From JAKALD01 sp963817785 (GTDB lineage: Bacteria > Pseudomonadota > Gammaproteobacteria > Burkholderiales > SG8-39): 64,000 bases of DNA. Positions 13,714 to 23,060 of the stretch are shown in pieces; the stretch's first letter is position 1, and each line of letters begins with the position of its first letter. The DNA lies in assembly GCA_963817785.1 (NCBI GenBank), contig CAWFPL010000008.1:310001-374000 (forward strand). The letters run 5' to 3'. Under the pieces are notes generated by a model. The model saw nothing but the letters and a program-made list of their open reading frames with translations. It had not been told where the DNA came from and did no database searches. The position numbers and the translations under genes were made by a program.

Positions 13714-14907
13714 GTGGCGTCGGCCTCCGCCGCCCGCTGGCCGGCCGTCTGGGCGGTATTCGTCGGCGGCCTGGTCGCCGGCGCCTACATCGGCAAGGTT
13801 CCGCCCGCGCTGCCCGCGCTGCGCAGCGAGTTCGGGCTCAGCCTGGTCGAATCCGGTTTCATTGCCACGATGTTCAACGTCATCGGCGGCTTGGCCGGAA
13901 TGTTCGCCGGCGTGCTCTGCGACCGCTTCGGGCAGAAGCGGCTGAGCCTGGCCGGGCTGGCGGTGTTGACGGGCGGCGGGCTGCTCGGCGCGGCGGCGTG
14001 CGGATTCGAGGCTCTGCTCGCGGCGCGCTTCATCGAAGGCGCGGGATTCATCCTGTTCACGGTGTCGGGTGCCGCGCTCATGTCGGCGGCCGCCCCGGCG
14101 CCGCGCGAGCGCGCGCAGGCGCTGTCGCTGTGGAGCGCCTACATGCCCGCCGGGGGCAGCATCGCGCTGCTCCTGGCTCCCTACGCGATCGGCGCATGGG
14201 GCTGGCGCGGCCTGTGGCTCGCGCTTGCGCTCGCCGCGGCAGCGGCTTTCGTGCTGGTCGCCCGTTACGCGCCCGCACCGCGCTCCGGCGGCGTGCGCTC
14301 GCTCAGGCTCGTGCTCGAGTCGCTGGCGCAGAAAGGCAGCCTCGCGCTCGCGCTGCTGTTCGCCTTCTACGTCGCGCAATGGACTTCGGTGATGATCTGG
14401 CTGCCGACCTTTCTGATCGACGAGCGCGGCGCCTCGGACGGCGTCGCGTCGGCGCTCACCGCGCTCATGGTTCTGGTCAACGTCCCCGGCAATCTCGGCG
14501 GCGGCTGGCTGCTCGCCCGCGGCGTGCGCCGCGGCCCGCTGGTGGTCGCGGGCTGCGCCGTGATGGCGCTGTGCTCGATCGGCATGCTCGGCTCATGGCT
14601 GCCCGACGCGCTGCGCTTCATGCTGGTGCTGGTCTTCTCGATGAGCGCGGGAGTGATCCCGGCGTCGATCTTCTCCGGCGTGCCGGTACACGCGAAATCC
14701 GCGCAGCACATCGCCACCACCAACGGCATGGTCATGCAGACCTCCCAGGCGGGCCAGTTCTTCGGTCCGCTCGTACTCGCCTGGCTGGCCGCGCATTTCG
14801 GCGGCTGGGGCGCCTCGCTCTGGGCGATGCTCGCGTTCGCGGCCTGCGGCGCCGCCTGCGGCCTGGCGCTGGGCGCGATCGAGAAGCGGCGCGCGGCGCA
14901 GGGCTAG
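13714..14907 (+). CDS. MFS transporter (cyanate/organic anion type)
   Basis: A 397-residue membrane carrier with about 12 hydrophobic segments. An MFS loop 2-3 motif is recognisable as GVLCDRFGQKRLSLAG. It starts with GTG 9 bp behind fumA, after a GAGCGCGAGG ribosome-binding stretch. It is followed 29 bp later by the HMG-CoA-lyase-like gene. The substrate is not evident from sequence; the neighbours suggest a small organic acid that is converted to its CoA thioester by the CoA-transferase and cleaved by the lyase, which is inference. Confidence 0.85.
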   Translation: MASASAARWPAVWAVFVGGLVAGAYIGKVPPALPALRSEFGLSLVESGFIATMFNVIGGLAGMFAGVLCDRFGQKRLSLAGLAVLTGGGLLGAAACGFEALLAARFIEGAGFILFTVSGAALMSAAAPAPRERAQALSLWSAYMPAGGSIALLLAPYAIGAWGWRGLWLALALAAAAAFVLVARYAPAPRSGGVRSLRLVLESLAQKGSLALALLFAFYVAQWTSVMIWLPTFLIDERGASDGVASALTALMVLVNVPGNLGGGWLLARGVRRGPLVVAGCAVMALCSIGMLGSWLPDALRFMLVLVFSMSAGVIPASIFSGVPVHAKSAQHIATTNGMVMQTSQAGQFFGPLVLAWLAAHFGGWGASLWAMLAFAACGAACGLALGAIEKRRAAQG

Positions 14908-14936
14908 AATCCGCCTTGCCAACCGGGAGGCCGTCG

Positions 14937-15860
14937 ATGGCCGAAGTCCTGATCTGCGAAGTCGGCCCGCGCGACGGGCTGCAGAACGCCAAGCACCTGA
15001 TGCCGACCGCCGCGAAGAAGGCATGGATCGGCGCGCTCGCCGCCGCCGGCCTATGCGAGATCGAGGTCGGCTCGTTCGTCCCGCCCAGGCTGATCCCGGC
15101 CATGGCCGACACCGCCGAGATCGTCGCGCACGCGCGCGGCATCGCCGGCCTGCGCGTGGTCGCGCTGGCGCCCAACCTGAAAGGCTTCGAGCGTGCCGTC
15201 GCGGCGGGCACCCACAAGATCACTTTCCCGGTGTCAGCGAGCCGCGCCCACAGCCTCGCCAACGTGCGCATGACGCCCGAGCAGATGGTCGAAGAGGTCA
15301 AGCGCTGCGTCGTCGTGCGCGACGGCCTGCCGGCCGCGCAGCGCCCGGCGATCGAAGGCGCGGTGTCGACCGCGTTCGGCTGCACGATGCAGGGACAGGT
15401 GCCCGAGGACGACGTCGTTCGCCTCGCCGAGCTGCTGGTCGACGCCGGGGTGGACAGCGTGGCGCTCGCCGACACCGTCGGCTACGCCAATCCTGCGCAG
15501 GTCAAGCGTCTGTTCCGCCGCGTGCGCGCAGCGATCGGCGAGCGGCTCGACGGCGCACACTTCCACGACACGCGCGGCCTCGGCCTCGCCAACGCGCTCG
15601 CCGCCTACGAGGAAGCCGTGCGCTCGTTCGACTCCTCCATGGGCGGACTCGGCGGCTGCCCGTTCGCCCCCGGCGCGAGCGGCAACGTGATCACCGAGGA
15701 CCTGGTATTCATGTTTGAGAGCATGGGCGTGTCCACCGGCATCGACTTCGACCGGCTGATTGCGGCGCGCGAGGCGCTGGTGCGCGGCCTGCCCGAGGAA
15801 CCGGTCTACGGCCACACCCCGCAGGCCGGGCTGCCCAAGGGCTTCGAGAAGACGGCATGA
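14937..15860 (+). CDS. Hydroxymethylglutaryl-CoA lyase family enzyme
   Basis: A 307-residue DRE-TIM metallolyase of the type that cleaves 3-hydroxy-3-methylglutaryl-CoA into acetoacetate and acetyl-CoA. Visible marks are EVGPRDGLQN near the N-terminus, HFHDTRGLGLANALA, and the catalytic-cysteine motif GGLGGCPFAPGASGN. A ribosome-binding site GGGAGG lies 8 bp ahead of the ATG. The gene overlaps the CoA-transferase by ATGA. That partnership also occurs for related acyl-CoA lyases acting on citramalyl-CoA, so the true substrate could be HMG-CoA or a similar branched hydroxyacyl-CoA. Confidence 0.9.
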   Translation: MAEVLICEVGPRDGLQNAKHLMPTAAKKAWIGALAAAGLCEIEVGSFVPPRLIPAMADTAEIVAHARGIAGLRVVALAPNLKGFERAVAAGTHKITFPVSASRAHSLANVRMTPEQMVEEVKRCVVVRDGLPAAQRPAIEGAVSTAFGCTMQGQVPEDDVVRLAELLVDAGVDSVALADTVGYANPAQVKRLFRRVRAAIGERLDGAHFHDTRGLGLANALAAYEEAVRSFDSSMGGLGGCPFAPGASGNVITEDLVFMFESMGVSTGIDFDRLIAAREALVRGLPEEPVYGHTPQAGLPKGFEKTA

Positions 15861-17068
15861 ACCGCTTGCCGCTCGACGGGGTGCGCGTGGTCGAGTTCGC
15901 GCACATGGTGATGGGCCCGTCCTGCGGGCTGGTGCTGGCCGACCTCGGCGCCGAGGTGATCAAGGTCGAACCGCCGGAGGGCGACAACACGCGCCGCCTG
16001 GAGGCCGCCGGGGCCGGCTTCTTTCCGGTTTTCAACCGCAACAAGAAGAGCCTGGCGGTCGACCTCAGGCGCACCGAAGGCCGTGAGCTGGTACTGCGGC
16101 TGCTCGACACCGCGGACGTGCTCACCGAGAACTTCCGCCCCGGTGCGCTCGACAAGCTGGGCTTCGGCTACGAGGCGCTCGCCGCGCGCAATCCGCGACT
16201 GGTGTACTGCTCGCTCAAGGGATTCCTCGACGGTCCCTACCAGCATCGCGCGGCGCTCGACGAGGTGGTGCAGATGATGGGCGGACTGGCCTACATGACG
16301 GGATTGCCCGAGCGCCCGCTGCGCGCGGGCTCGTCGGTGGTCGACATCCTCGGCGGCACCTTCGGCGCGGTGGCGGTGCTCGCCGCGCTGCGCGAGCGAG
16401 ACTCGACCGGCCGCGGCCGGCGGGTCACCAGCGCGCTGTTCGAAAGCACCGCCTACCTGGTGGCCCAGCACATGGCGCAATTCGAGATCACCGGCGAGGC
16501 GCCGCCGCCGATGTCGGTGAAGCGCCCGGCCTGGGGCGTGTACGACATCTTCGAGACGAGCGACGGCGATCGCCTGTTCGTGGGCGTGGTCACCGACACG
16601 CAGTGGGAGATCTTCTGCCGCGCGTTCGGCGAGCCCGAGCTCGCCGCCGACGTGCGGCTGCGCACCAACGGCGAGCGGGTGAAGCAGCGCGCCTGGCTCA
16701 TTCCCAAGCTCGGCGAGACCATGAAGCGCTATTCGCGAGCGGCGCTCGCCGCGAAGCTCGAGGAGATCGGCCTGCCGTTCGCGCCCATCGCCAAACCCTG
16801 GGACCTGCTCGACGACCCGCACCTCAATGCCTCGGGCGGACTGCACGCGACGCGCCTTCCCGCGGGCGGAACGGTGCACGTCCCGGCACTGCCGATCGCG
16901 CTCGACGGCGAGCACCTGCCCAAGCGCAGTGATCCGCCGGCGATCGGCGAAGGCGCGCACGAGTTGCTGGCGCGCCTGGGCTACGGAGAAGCGCAGATCG
17001 CGGCGCTTGCCGCCGCGAACGTGATCCGCCTGCCCGGTTCGGCTAGGGCGAGCGCGCTCAGCCCTTGA
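15857..17068 (+). CDS. CaiB/BaiF family (type III) CoA-transferase
   Basis: The 403-residue protein transfers CoA between carboxylic acids through a covalent aspartyl-CoA intermediate. The N-terminal LDGVRVVEFAHMVMGPSCGLVLADLGAEVIKVEPPEGD (first part shown) is the family start, and the probable catalytic aspartate lies in SSVVDILGGTFG. It overlaps the lyase gene by 4 bp, so translation is coupled. The two probably activate and cleave the same acid, with succinyl-CoA or acetyl-CoA as likely donor. Its 3' end overlaps the convergent GlcG-like gene by 11 bp. Confidence 0.92.
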   Translation: MNRLPLDGVRVVEFAHMVMGPSCGLVLADLGAEVIKVEPPEGDNTRRLEAAGAGFFPVFNRNKKSLAVDLRRTEGRELVLRLLDTADVLTENFRPGALDKLGFGYEALAARNPRLVYCSLKGFLDGPYQHRAALDEVVQMMGGLAYMTGLPERPLRAGSSVVDILGGTFGAVAVLAALRERDSTGRGRRVTSALFESTAYLVAQHMAQFEITGEAPPPMSVKRPAWGVYDIFETSDGDRLFVGVVTDTQWEIFCRAFGEPELAADVRLRTNGERVKQRAWLIPKLGETMKRYSRAALAAKLEEIGLPFAPIAKPWDLLDDPHLNASGGLHATRLPAGGTVHVPALPIALDGEHLPKRSDPPAIGEGAHELLARLGYGEAQIAALAAANVIRLPGSARASALSP

Positions 17069-17462
17069 GCAGCGCGTCGATTCCCGCCTGGACGATCTGC
17101 TCGTCCTCCTGCGACTGCACGCCCGAGGCGCCGATGCCGCCGACGCACACGCCGTCGACCACGATCGGCACGCCGCCGGTCACCGGGAGCACCGGCATCT
17201 TGAGCATCGAAATGCGCCCGCCGGCGACGCGCTCCTCCCACATCCTGCTCGGGCGCCGCGACACCGCCGCGGTGCGCGCCTTCTCGACGGCGATCGCCGC
17301 GTTGGCGGGCGACGCGCCGTCCATGCGCTCCAGGTGCAGCAGGTGGCCTCCGTCGTCGAGGATCGCGATGGCGACGATCCAGTCGTGGCGCCGTGCCTCG
17401 GCCTGGGCGGCGGCCATCAGCTTGCGGCAATCCTCGAGGGTCAGCATGGGGCGGGTTTTCAT
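17058..17462 (-). CDS. GlcG/HbpS family protein
   Basis: A 134-residue single-domain protein of the GlcG/HbpS family (DUF336-like). The family phrases DDGGHLLHLERMDGASPANAAIAVEKARTA (first part shown) and GGVPIVVDGVCVGGIGASG are plain. Family members bind haem or small ligands or occur beside glycolate and diol enzymes; no catalytic residues are established. The stop overlaps the CoA-transferase end, and the start overlaps the prpE stop by 4 bp on the same strand. It is therefore probably co-translated with prpE. Confidence 0.88.
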   Translation of the reverse strand: MKTRPMLTLEDCRKLMAAAQAEARRHDWIVAIAILDDGGHLLHLERMDGASPANAAIAVEKARTAAVSRRPSRMWEERVAGGRISMLKMPVLPVTGGVPIVVDGVCVGGIGASGVQSQEDEQIVQAGIDALLKG

Positions 17463-19366
17463 ACGGCAGCCTTCTCCTTCAGTGCGTTGCGAATCTGGTC
17501 CAGCGCGCCCGGGTCCTCGATCGTGGTCAGGTCGCCGGGATCGCGCCCTTCGGCGAGCGCCTGGATCGAGCGCCGCAGCGTCTTGCCTGAGCGCGTCTTG
17601 GGCAGCAGCGTGACGAAGTGCACCGCCCGCGGCCGTGCGATCGCTCCCAGCTGCCTGTCCACGGTCTCCATCACCTCCTTCTGCAGCTGCGCGCGGCCCT
17701 GAGGCGTGCCGAGCCCGGAGACGTCCTTGGCGACTGCGAAGGCGAGCGGCATCTGGCCCTTGAGGGCGTCGTTGACGCCGACCACTGCGCACTCGGCGAT
17801 GTTCGCATGCATGCTGACCGCCTCCTCGATCTCGCGCGTGCCGAGCCGATGCCCGGCGACGTTGATCACGTCGTCGGTGCGCCCGAGGATGAAGTAGTAG
17901 CCCTCCGCGTCGCGGATGCCCCAGTCGAAGGTCGAATACACCTGCTTCCTGGAGAAGGTGGAGAAATACGTCTTCACGAAGCGCTCGTCATCGCCCCACA
18001 GCGTCGACATGCAGCCCGGCGGCAGCGGCGGCACGATCGCCACCACCGCCTTCTCGTTCGCCGCCGCCGGCTCGGCATCGGCCTCGCGCAGCAGCTGCAC
18101 GTCGTAGCCGTAGACCGGAAACGACGGGCTGCCGAACTTGTTCGCCGTTTTCTCCACGCCCGGCATCGCCGACAGGATCGGCCAGCCGCTCTCGGTCTGC
18201 CAGTAATGGTCGATGACCGGCTTCTTCAGCGCCTGCGAGATCCACACGTGGGTCGGCTCGTCGAGCGGCTCCCCGGCCAGGAACAGGTGGCGCAGCGAGC
18301 TCAGGTCGTACTTCGCCAGGTACGCCGGATCCTGCTTCTTCAGCACCCGGATCGCGGTCGGCGCCGAGAACATCACGTTCACCCGGTGATCCTGCACGAT
18401 CTTCCACCAGATGCCGGCATCCGGGCGGATCGGCACCCCCTCGTACATGATGGTGGTCATGCCCGCGAGCAGCGGCGCGTAGATGATGTATGAGTGCCCC
18501 ACCACCCAGCCGATGTCGGAGGTGGTGAACATGGTCTCGCCCGCATCGCCGCAGTAGATGTATTTGATCGACGCGGCGAGCGCCACCGCGTGGCCGCCGA
18601 CGTCGCGCTGCACGCCCTTCGGCTGGCCGGTGGTTCCAGAGGTGTACAGGATGTAGGAGGGCTCGTTCGACTCGAGCCAGGCGCAGGCCACCTGCGCGCC
18701 CTCGTGCCGCGCCGCGAGCTCCTTCCAGTCCACGTCGCGTCCCGTCACCACTGGCATGCTCGGGTCGAGCCCGCGGCGGCAGATCAGCACCTTCTCGGGC
18801 GGATGCTTCGCCACGCGCAGCGACTCGTCCACCAGCGCCTTGTAGAGCACGCTCTTGCCCATGCGGCTGCCGCCGTCGGCGGTCACCATCAGCTTGGGGC
18901 GCGCATCGTCGATGCGCGCTGCGAGGCTCGCCGCGGCGAAGCCGCCGAACACCACCGAGTGGATCGCGCCGATGCGCGCGCAGGCGAGGACCGCGAAGCA
19001 CGCCTCCGGGATCATCGGCATGTACACGATCACGCGGTCGCCCCGGCGCACGCCGAGCGCCTGCATCATGGCGGCAGTGCGCTGCACCTCGGCATGCAGC
19101 TCCCGGTAGGTGTAGCTGCGCTCCTCGTTCACTTCTGTGGAGATGTAGACCAGCGCCTTCTGCTCGCCGCGCGCGGCGAGATGCCGGTCCAGCGCGTTAT
19201 GGCACAGGTTGGTCTCGCCGCCGACGAACCACTTCGCGAACGGCGGGCGCGAGTAGTCGAGGGTCTTGGCGAAGGGCTTGTGCCAGTGGATCAGCCCGGC
19301 CTGCTCCGCCCAGAAGCCGTCGCGGTCTTCGATCGATCGCCGGTGGAACTCCTTCACGCTCGCCAT
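17459..19366 (-). CDS. prpE: Propionyl-CoA synthetase
   Basis: This AMP-forming ligase activates propionate to propionyl-CoA. The 635 residues match PrpE more than Acs: SIKYIYCGDAGETMFTTSDI (central) and FSRKQVYSTFDWGIRDAEGY are typical of propionate ligases. The signature YTSGTTGQPKG and the C-terminal acetylation-type motif PKTRSGKTLRR are both present. The ATG at 19366 follows a GGAGGGGGT ribosome-binding site. It feeds the 2-methylcitrate genes located 15 kb away. The acuI-like gene lies 23 bp upstream on the same strand. Confidence 0.94.
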   Translation of the reverse strand: MASVKEFHRRSIEDRDGFWAEQAGLIHWHKPFAKTLDYSRPPFAKWFVGGETNLCHNALDRHLAARGEQKALVYISTEVNEERSYTYRELHAEVQRTAAMMQALGVRRGDRVIVYMPMIPEACFAVLACARIGAIHSVVFGGFAAASLAARIDDARPKLMVTADGGSRMGKSVLYKALVDESLRVAKHPPEKVLICRRGLDPSMPVVTGRDVDWKELAARHEGAQVACAWLESNEPSYILYTSGTTGQPKGVQRDVGGHAVALAASIKYIYCGDAGETMFTTSDIGWVVGHSYIIYAPLLAGMTTIMYEGVPIRPDAGIWWKIVQDHRVNVMFSAPTAIRVLKKQDPAYLAKYDLSSLRHLFLAGEPLDEPTHVWISQALKKPVIDHYWQTESGWPILSAMPGVEKTANKFGSPSFPVYGYDVQLLREADAEPAAANEKAVVAIVPPLPPGCMSTLWGDDERFVKTYFSTFSRKQVYSTFDWGIRDAEGYYFILGRTDDVINVAGHRLGTREIEEAVSMHANIAECAVVGVNDALKGQMPLAFAVAKDVSGLGTPQGRAQLQKEVMETVDRQLGAIARPRAVHFVTLLPKTRSGKTLRRSIQALAEGRDPGDLTTIEDPGALDQIRNALKEKAAV

Positions 19367-19389
19367 GACCCCCTCCTGCCCTAGTAGCG

Positions 19390-20385
19390 TCAGGCGGCCG
19401 CCATGTCCACCACGATCCTGCCCTTCATGCGCGCATCGATGAAGGCGCCGAACACGCCCGGCAGCTGCTCGAAGGCGACGGTGCGTGCCGTCTCCTTGAG
19501 GTGCGCCGGGCGCATGTCGCCCGCTAGGCGGCGCCATACCTCCGTGCGCAGCGCCATCGGACAGTTGACCGAGTCGATGCCGAGCAGCGAGACCCCGCGC
19601 AGGATGAACGGCGCCACGGTCGTGTTGAGGCTCATGCTCGCGGCCAGCCCGATCGACGCGATCGTGCCGCCGATCCGCATGTTGCTCGCCACCCAAGCCA
19701 GCACTTCGCCGCCCAGATTATCCACGGCGCCCGCCCACTGGGCGCGATCCAGGGGTTTGATCTTGCCCAATTCCAGCTCGCCTCGGAGCAGCACTTCCTT
19801 CGCGCCGAGGCTCTTCAGGTAATCGGCCTCATGCGGCTTGCCGGTGAGCGCCGCCACGTGGTAACCCAGGCGCGCAAGAGCGTCGATCGCGATCGAGCCG
19901 ACGCCGCCGGTCGCGCCCGTGACGATCACCGGGCCGTTGGAGGGCTTGAGGCCGTTCTGCTCCATACGCACGATCCCCAGCCCAGCCGTGAACCCGGCGG
20001 TACCGAGCGCCATCGCCTCCCACAGGGTCAGCCCGCCCGGAAGCTTGACCAGCCAGTCCGCCGGCACGCGCGCGTATTCGGCGTAGCCTCCGTGATGCGC
20101 GACCCCGAGGTCGTAGCCGGTGGCGAGCACCGCGTCGCCCTTGGCGAAGCGCGCGTCGCTCGAGGAGACGACGGTGCCCGAAAGATCGATGCCGCCGATG
20201 CACGCCGCGCGGCGCAGGATCCGGCCCTTGCCGGTGGCCGCGAGCGCATCCTTGTAGTTGACGTCCGAGTAGGCGACCCGCACCACGACCTCGCCCGGGT
20301 CCAGCTCCTCGAGCGCGCACTCGACGAAGCCCGCCTGGATCTTCTTGTCGACTTCCTGGATCTTGAATGCCTTGAACTTTTCCAT
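19390..20385 (-). CDS. acuI: Acrylyl-CoA reductase-like (AcuI/YhdH) oxidoreductase
   Basis: A 331-residue zinc-independent medium-chain dehydrogenase of the YhdH/AcuI group, which reduces acrylyl-CoA to propionyl-CoA with NADPH. Motifs include the N-terminal YSDVNYKDALAATGKG, the nucleotide-binding GATGGVGSIAIDALARLG and the RGVSLLGIDSVNCPM stretch, all family-typical. It sits directly ahead of prpE on the same strand, so the pair could convert both propionate and acrylate-type C3 compounds to propionyl-CoA. Substrate assignment is by family and context. Confidence 0.88.
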   Translation of the reverse strand: MEKFKAFKIQEVDKKIQAGFVECALEELDPGEVVVRVAYSDVNYKDALAATGKGRILRRAACIGGIDLSGTVVSSSDARFAKGDAVLATGYDLGVAHHGGYAEYARVPADWLVKLPGGLTLWEAMALGTAGFTAGLGIVRMEQNGLKPSNGPVIVTGATGGVGSIAIDALARLGYHVAALTGKPHEADYLKSLGAKEVLLRGELELGKIKPLDRAQWAGAVDNLGGEVLAWVASNMRIGGTIASIGLAASMSLNTTVAPFILRGVSLLGIDSVNCPMALRTEVWRRLAGDMRPAHLKETARTVAFEQLPGVFGAFIDARMKGRIVVDMAAA

Positions 20386-20403
20386 CGCTCTCCCCGGTTT
20401 CCC

Positions 20404-21591
20404 CTAGATTAACCCGTTTCCCGAGCCCTGCGAGCCCGCCGCCGGCGGCTCGCGCCGCACGCGCTCGCTGCGCAGATAATCGGCCGACTGCATCTCGTAA
20501 AGCCGGCTGGCGGTGCGCGCGAAATCGGCGCCGTTCGCCCCCTCGACGTACAGCTCCTCGGGCTGCGCTTCCGCCGACAGGATCAGCTTGACCCGATCGT
20601 CGTACAGCACGTCCACCAGCCAGGTGAAGCGCCGCGCCGCGTCGGCGTTGCCCGGCGACATCCGCGGCACACCGGACAGGATCATGGTGTGGAAGCGCCT
20701 CGCGAGGTCCACGTAGTCGGCGTACGAGCGCGCGCCCCCGCACAGCACCGAGAAATCGAACCAGACCACCCCGCCCGCGCGCTGGCGGTAGGCGATGCGC
20801 CGGCCCTCGACGTCGAGCGCGTGGCGCTCGGCTTCGACGTCCGCCAGCTCGCCGAAGATGCGCTCGAGCTCGGCGTCGCTCTGCGCGCCCGGCGGCACGT
20901 GGTAGACCTTCAGCCGCTCCATCTTCCTGCGGCGGTAGTCGCTGCCGCCGTCCACCTGCAGCACGTCGAGGCGCTCCTTCAGGACCTCGATCGCGGGCAG
21001 GAAGCGCTCGCGCTGCAGCCCGTTCGCGTAGAGCTGGTCGGGGTGGTAGTTGCTGGTCATGCACAGCACCACGCCGCGCGCCATCACCTGCTCGAGGTAG
21101 CGGCCGAGAATCATGGCGTCCGCGATGTCGGCGACGTGGAACTCGTCGAAGCACATCAGGCGGTAGCGCTTCGCGGTGCGCGCCGCCGCGGCGGCGACCG
21201 GGTCCTCGGTGCCCTTCAGGGCGTCGAGCTCGCGATGGATCTCGCGCATGAAGTGGTGGAAGTGCACGCGCCGTTTGCGCACCAGCGGCACGCAAAGGAA
21301 GAAGCTGTCCATCAGGAAGCTCTTGCCGCGCCCGACCGCGCCCCACAGGTACACGCCCCGCGGCAGCGCGGGCTTGACCAGGAGCCGCTTGAGCCGGGTG
21401 TCGCGGCGCGCCTTGTAGGCGGCCCACTCCTCGTGCAGCCGCTGCAGGCGCTCCACGGCGCGCCACTGCGCGTCGTCGGATACGAACCCGCGCCGCGCCA
21501 GGCTCGTCCGGTAAAGCGAGACGACGTCGAGCGGCTGGTCGTCGACCGCGCCCGGCGCCTCGGTGTCGGCACCGAGTGCGCTATCGCGCAT
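20404..21591 (-). CDS. zapE: Cell division ATPase ZapE (AFG1-like)
   Basis: A 395-residue AFG1/ZapE family ATPase that modulates the Z-ring under stress. Walker A GAVGRGKS is at residues 84-91, Walker B is LMCFDEFHVAD, and SNYHPDQLYANGLQRERFLP is the family motif behind it. The start ATG at 21591 fits the family length and leaves 38 bp to lpdA; the longer open frame upstream is an antisense-type shadow of lpdA. Its place after lpdA is common in betaproteobacteria. Why a division factor travels with the TCA operon is not known to me. Confidence 0.93.
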   Translation of the reverse strand: MRDSALGADTEAPGAVDDQPLDVVSLYRTSLARRGFVSDDAQWRAVERLQRLHEEWAAYKARRDTRLKRLLVKPALPRGVYLWGAVGRGKSFLMDSFFLCVPLVRKRRVHFHHFMREIHRELDALKGTEDPVAAAAARTAKRYRLMCFDEFHVADIADAMILGRYLEQVMARGVVLCMTSNYHPDQLYANGLQRERFLPAIEVLKERLDVLQVDGGSDYRRRKMERLKVYHVPPGAQSDAELERIFGELADVEAERHALDVEGRRIAYRQRAGGVVWFDFSVLCGGARSYADYVDLARRFHTMILSGVPRMSPGNADAARRFTWLVDVLYDDRVKLILSAEAQPEELYVEGANGADFARTASRLYEMQSADYLRSERVRREPPAAGSQGSGNGLI

Positions 21592-21629
21592 GCGTCGGCC
21601 GGCGCTCTGCGCGCATTCCCCGACCGTGC

Positions 21630-23057
21630 TCAGCCATTCAGCGCGCGCTTGTCCACCGCCAGCGCCGCCTCCCGCGTGACCTCCGACATCGAGGGGTGGG
21701 CGTGGCAGATGCGCGCGATGTCCTCGGAGCTGGCGCCGAACTCGATCGCCATGACGGCTTCCGCGATCAGCTCGGAGGCCTGCCCGCCGATGACGTGCAC
21801 GCCGAGAACGCGGTCGGTGGACGCATCGGCCAGGATCTTGACGAAGCCCTCGGGCTCGTCGCGCCCCAGCGCGCGGCCGTTGTACGCGAACGGGAACCGG
21901 CCGCTGCGGTAGGCGACGCCCTGCTCCTTGAGCTGCTGCTCGGTCCTGCCGACCCAGGCGATCTCCGGCGCGGTGTAGATGACCCACGGGATGGCGTCGT
22001 AGTTCACGTGGCCGTGCTGGCCGGCGATGATCTCGGCGACCATCACCCCCTCGTCCTCGCCCTTGTGTGCGAGCATCGGGCCGCGCACCACGTCGCCGAT
22101 CGCGTACACGCGCGGCAGGCTGGTGCTGCAGTTCTTGTCGACTTCGACGAAGCCGCGCGAGTCGATCTTCAGCCCCACGCTCTCGGCGCCCAGGTGCTCG
22201 GTGTTCGGCACGCGGCCGATCGACACGATCAGCCGGTCGACCTCGATCCGGCCCTGAGCTCCGGCGGCGGCGGCGTACTCGATCGCCACCCCCTTCTTGC
22301 CGGGCTTCACCGAGCGGATGCTGACGCCGAGCTCGATGTCGAGCGCCTGCTCCTTGGTGAAAATCTTCCACGCCTCCTGCGCGATCGCCTCGTCGGCGGC
22401 GCCGAGAAAGGCCGGCAGCGCCTCGAGGATCTTCACTTTCGAGCCGAGCCGCCGCCACACGCTGCCCAGCTCCAGGCCGATCACCCCGGCGCCGATCACG
22501 CCCAGCCGCTCGGGCACCGCCTCGAACGCGAGCGCGCCTTCGTTGTCGCAGACCAGCCTGTTGTCCACGGCTACCCCGGGAAGCGGGCGCGCCTTCGAGC
22601 CGGTGGCGATGATCACGCTCTTCGCCTCGACCGTCTCGGCGCCCTGCTCGCCTTTCACCTCGATCTTCCAGGTGGTGCCGCCGCCGGCGAGGCTGCCGTG
22701 CCCCTGCAGCCAGGTGATCTTGTGCCGCTTGAACAGCCCGGCGATTCCGCCGGTCATGCGGGCGACGATGCGGTCCTTGCGCGCCTGCATCGCCGCCAGG
22801 TCGAGCTTCACTCCGGAGGCGGTGATGCCGTGCACCTGGAACTTGTGCAGCACGCGCTCGTAGTTCTCCGAGGATTCGAGCAGGGCCTTGGACGGGATGC
22901 AGCCGGTGTTGAGGCAGGTGCCGCCGAGCGCGTACTGGCCGGCGGGCGTCCTCCACTGGTCGACGCAGGCGGTCTGCAGGCCGAGCTGCGCGCAGCGGAT
23001 CGCCGCGATGTAGCCGGCCGGCCCCGCACCGATGACCACCACGTCGAAGGATTGCAT
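21630..23057 (-). CDS. lpdA: Dihydrolipoyl dehydrogenase (E3)
   Basis: This flavoprotein reoxidises dihydrolipoyl groups of the 2-oxoglutarate dehydrogenase complex with NAD+. The 475 residues contain the FAD motif GAGPAGYIAA, the redox pair Cys 48 and Cys 53 in CLNTGCIPSK, and the C-terminal HAHPSMSE with the catalytic histidine. It has no lipoyl domain of its own. It lies 3 bp behind sucB, so it is the E3 of this complex; use by other lipoyl enzymes is possible. Confidence 0.97.
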   Translation of the reverse strand: MQSFDVVVIGAGPAGYIAAIRCAQLGLQTACVDQWRTPAGQYALGGTCLNTGCIPSKALLESSENYERVLHKFQVHGITASGVKLDLAAMQARKDRIVARMTGGIAGLFKRHKITWLQGHGSLAGGGTTWKIEVKGEQGAETVEAKSVIIATGSKARPLPGVAVDNRLVCDNEGALAFEAVPERLGVIGAGVIGLELGSVWRRLGSKVKILEALPAFLGAADEAIAQEAWKIFTKEQALDIELGVSIRSVKPGKKGVAIEYAAAAGAQGRIEVDRLIVSIGRVPNTEHLGAESVGLKIDSRGFVEVDKNCSTSLPRVYAIGDVVRGPMLAHKGEDEGVMVAEIIAGQHGHVNYDAIPWVIYTAPEIAWVGRTEQQLKEQGVAYRSGRFPFAYNGRALGRDEPEGFVKILADASTDRVLGVHVIGGQASELIAEAVMAIEFGASSEDIARICHAHPSMSEVTREAALAVDKRALNG

Positions 23058-23060
23058 GGC

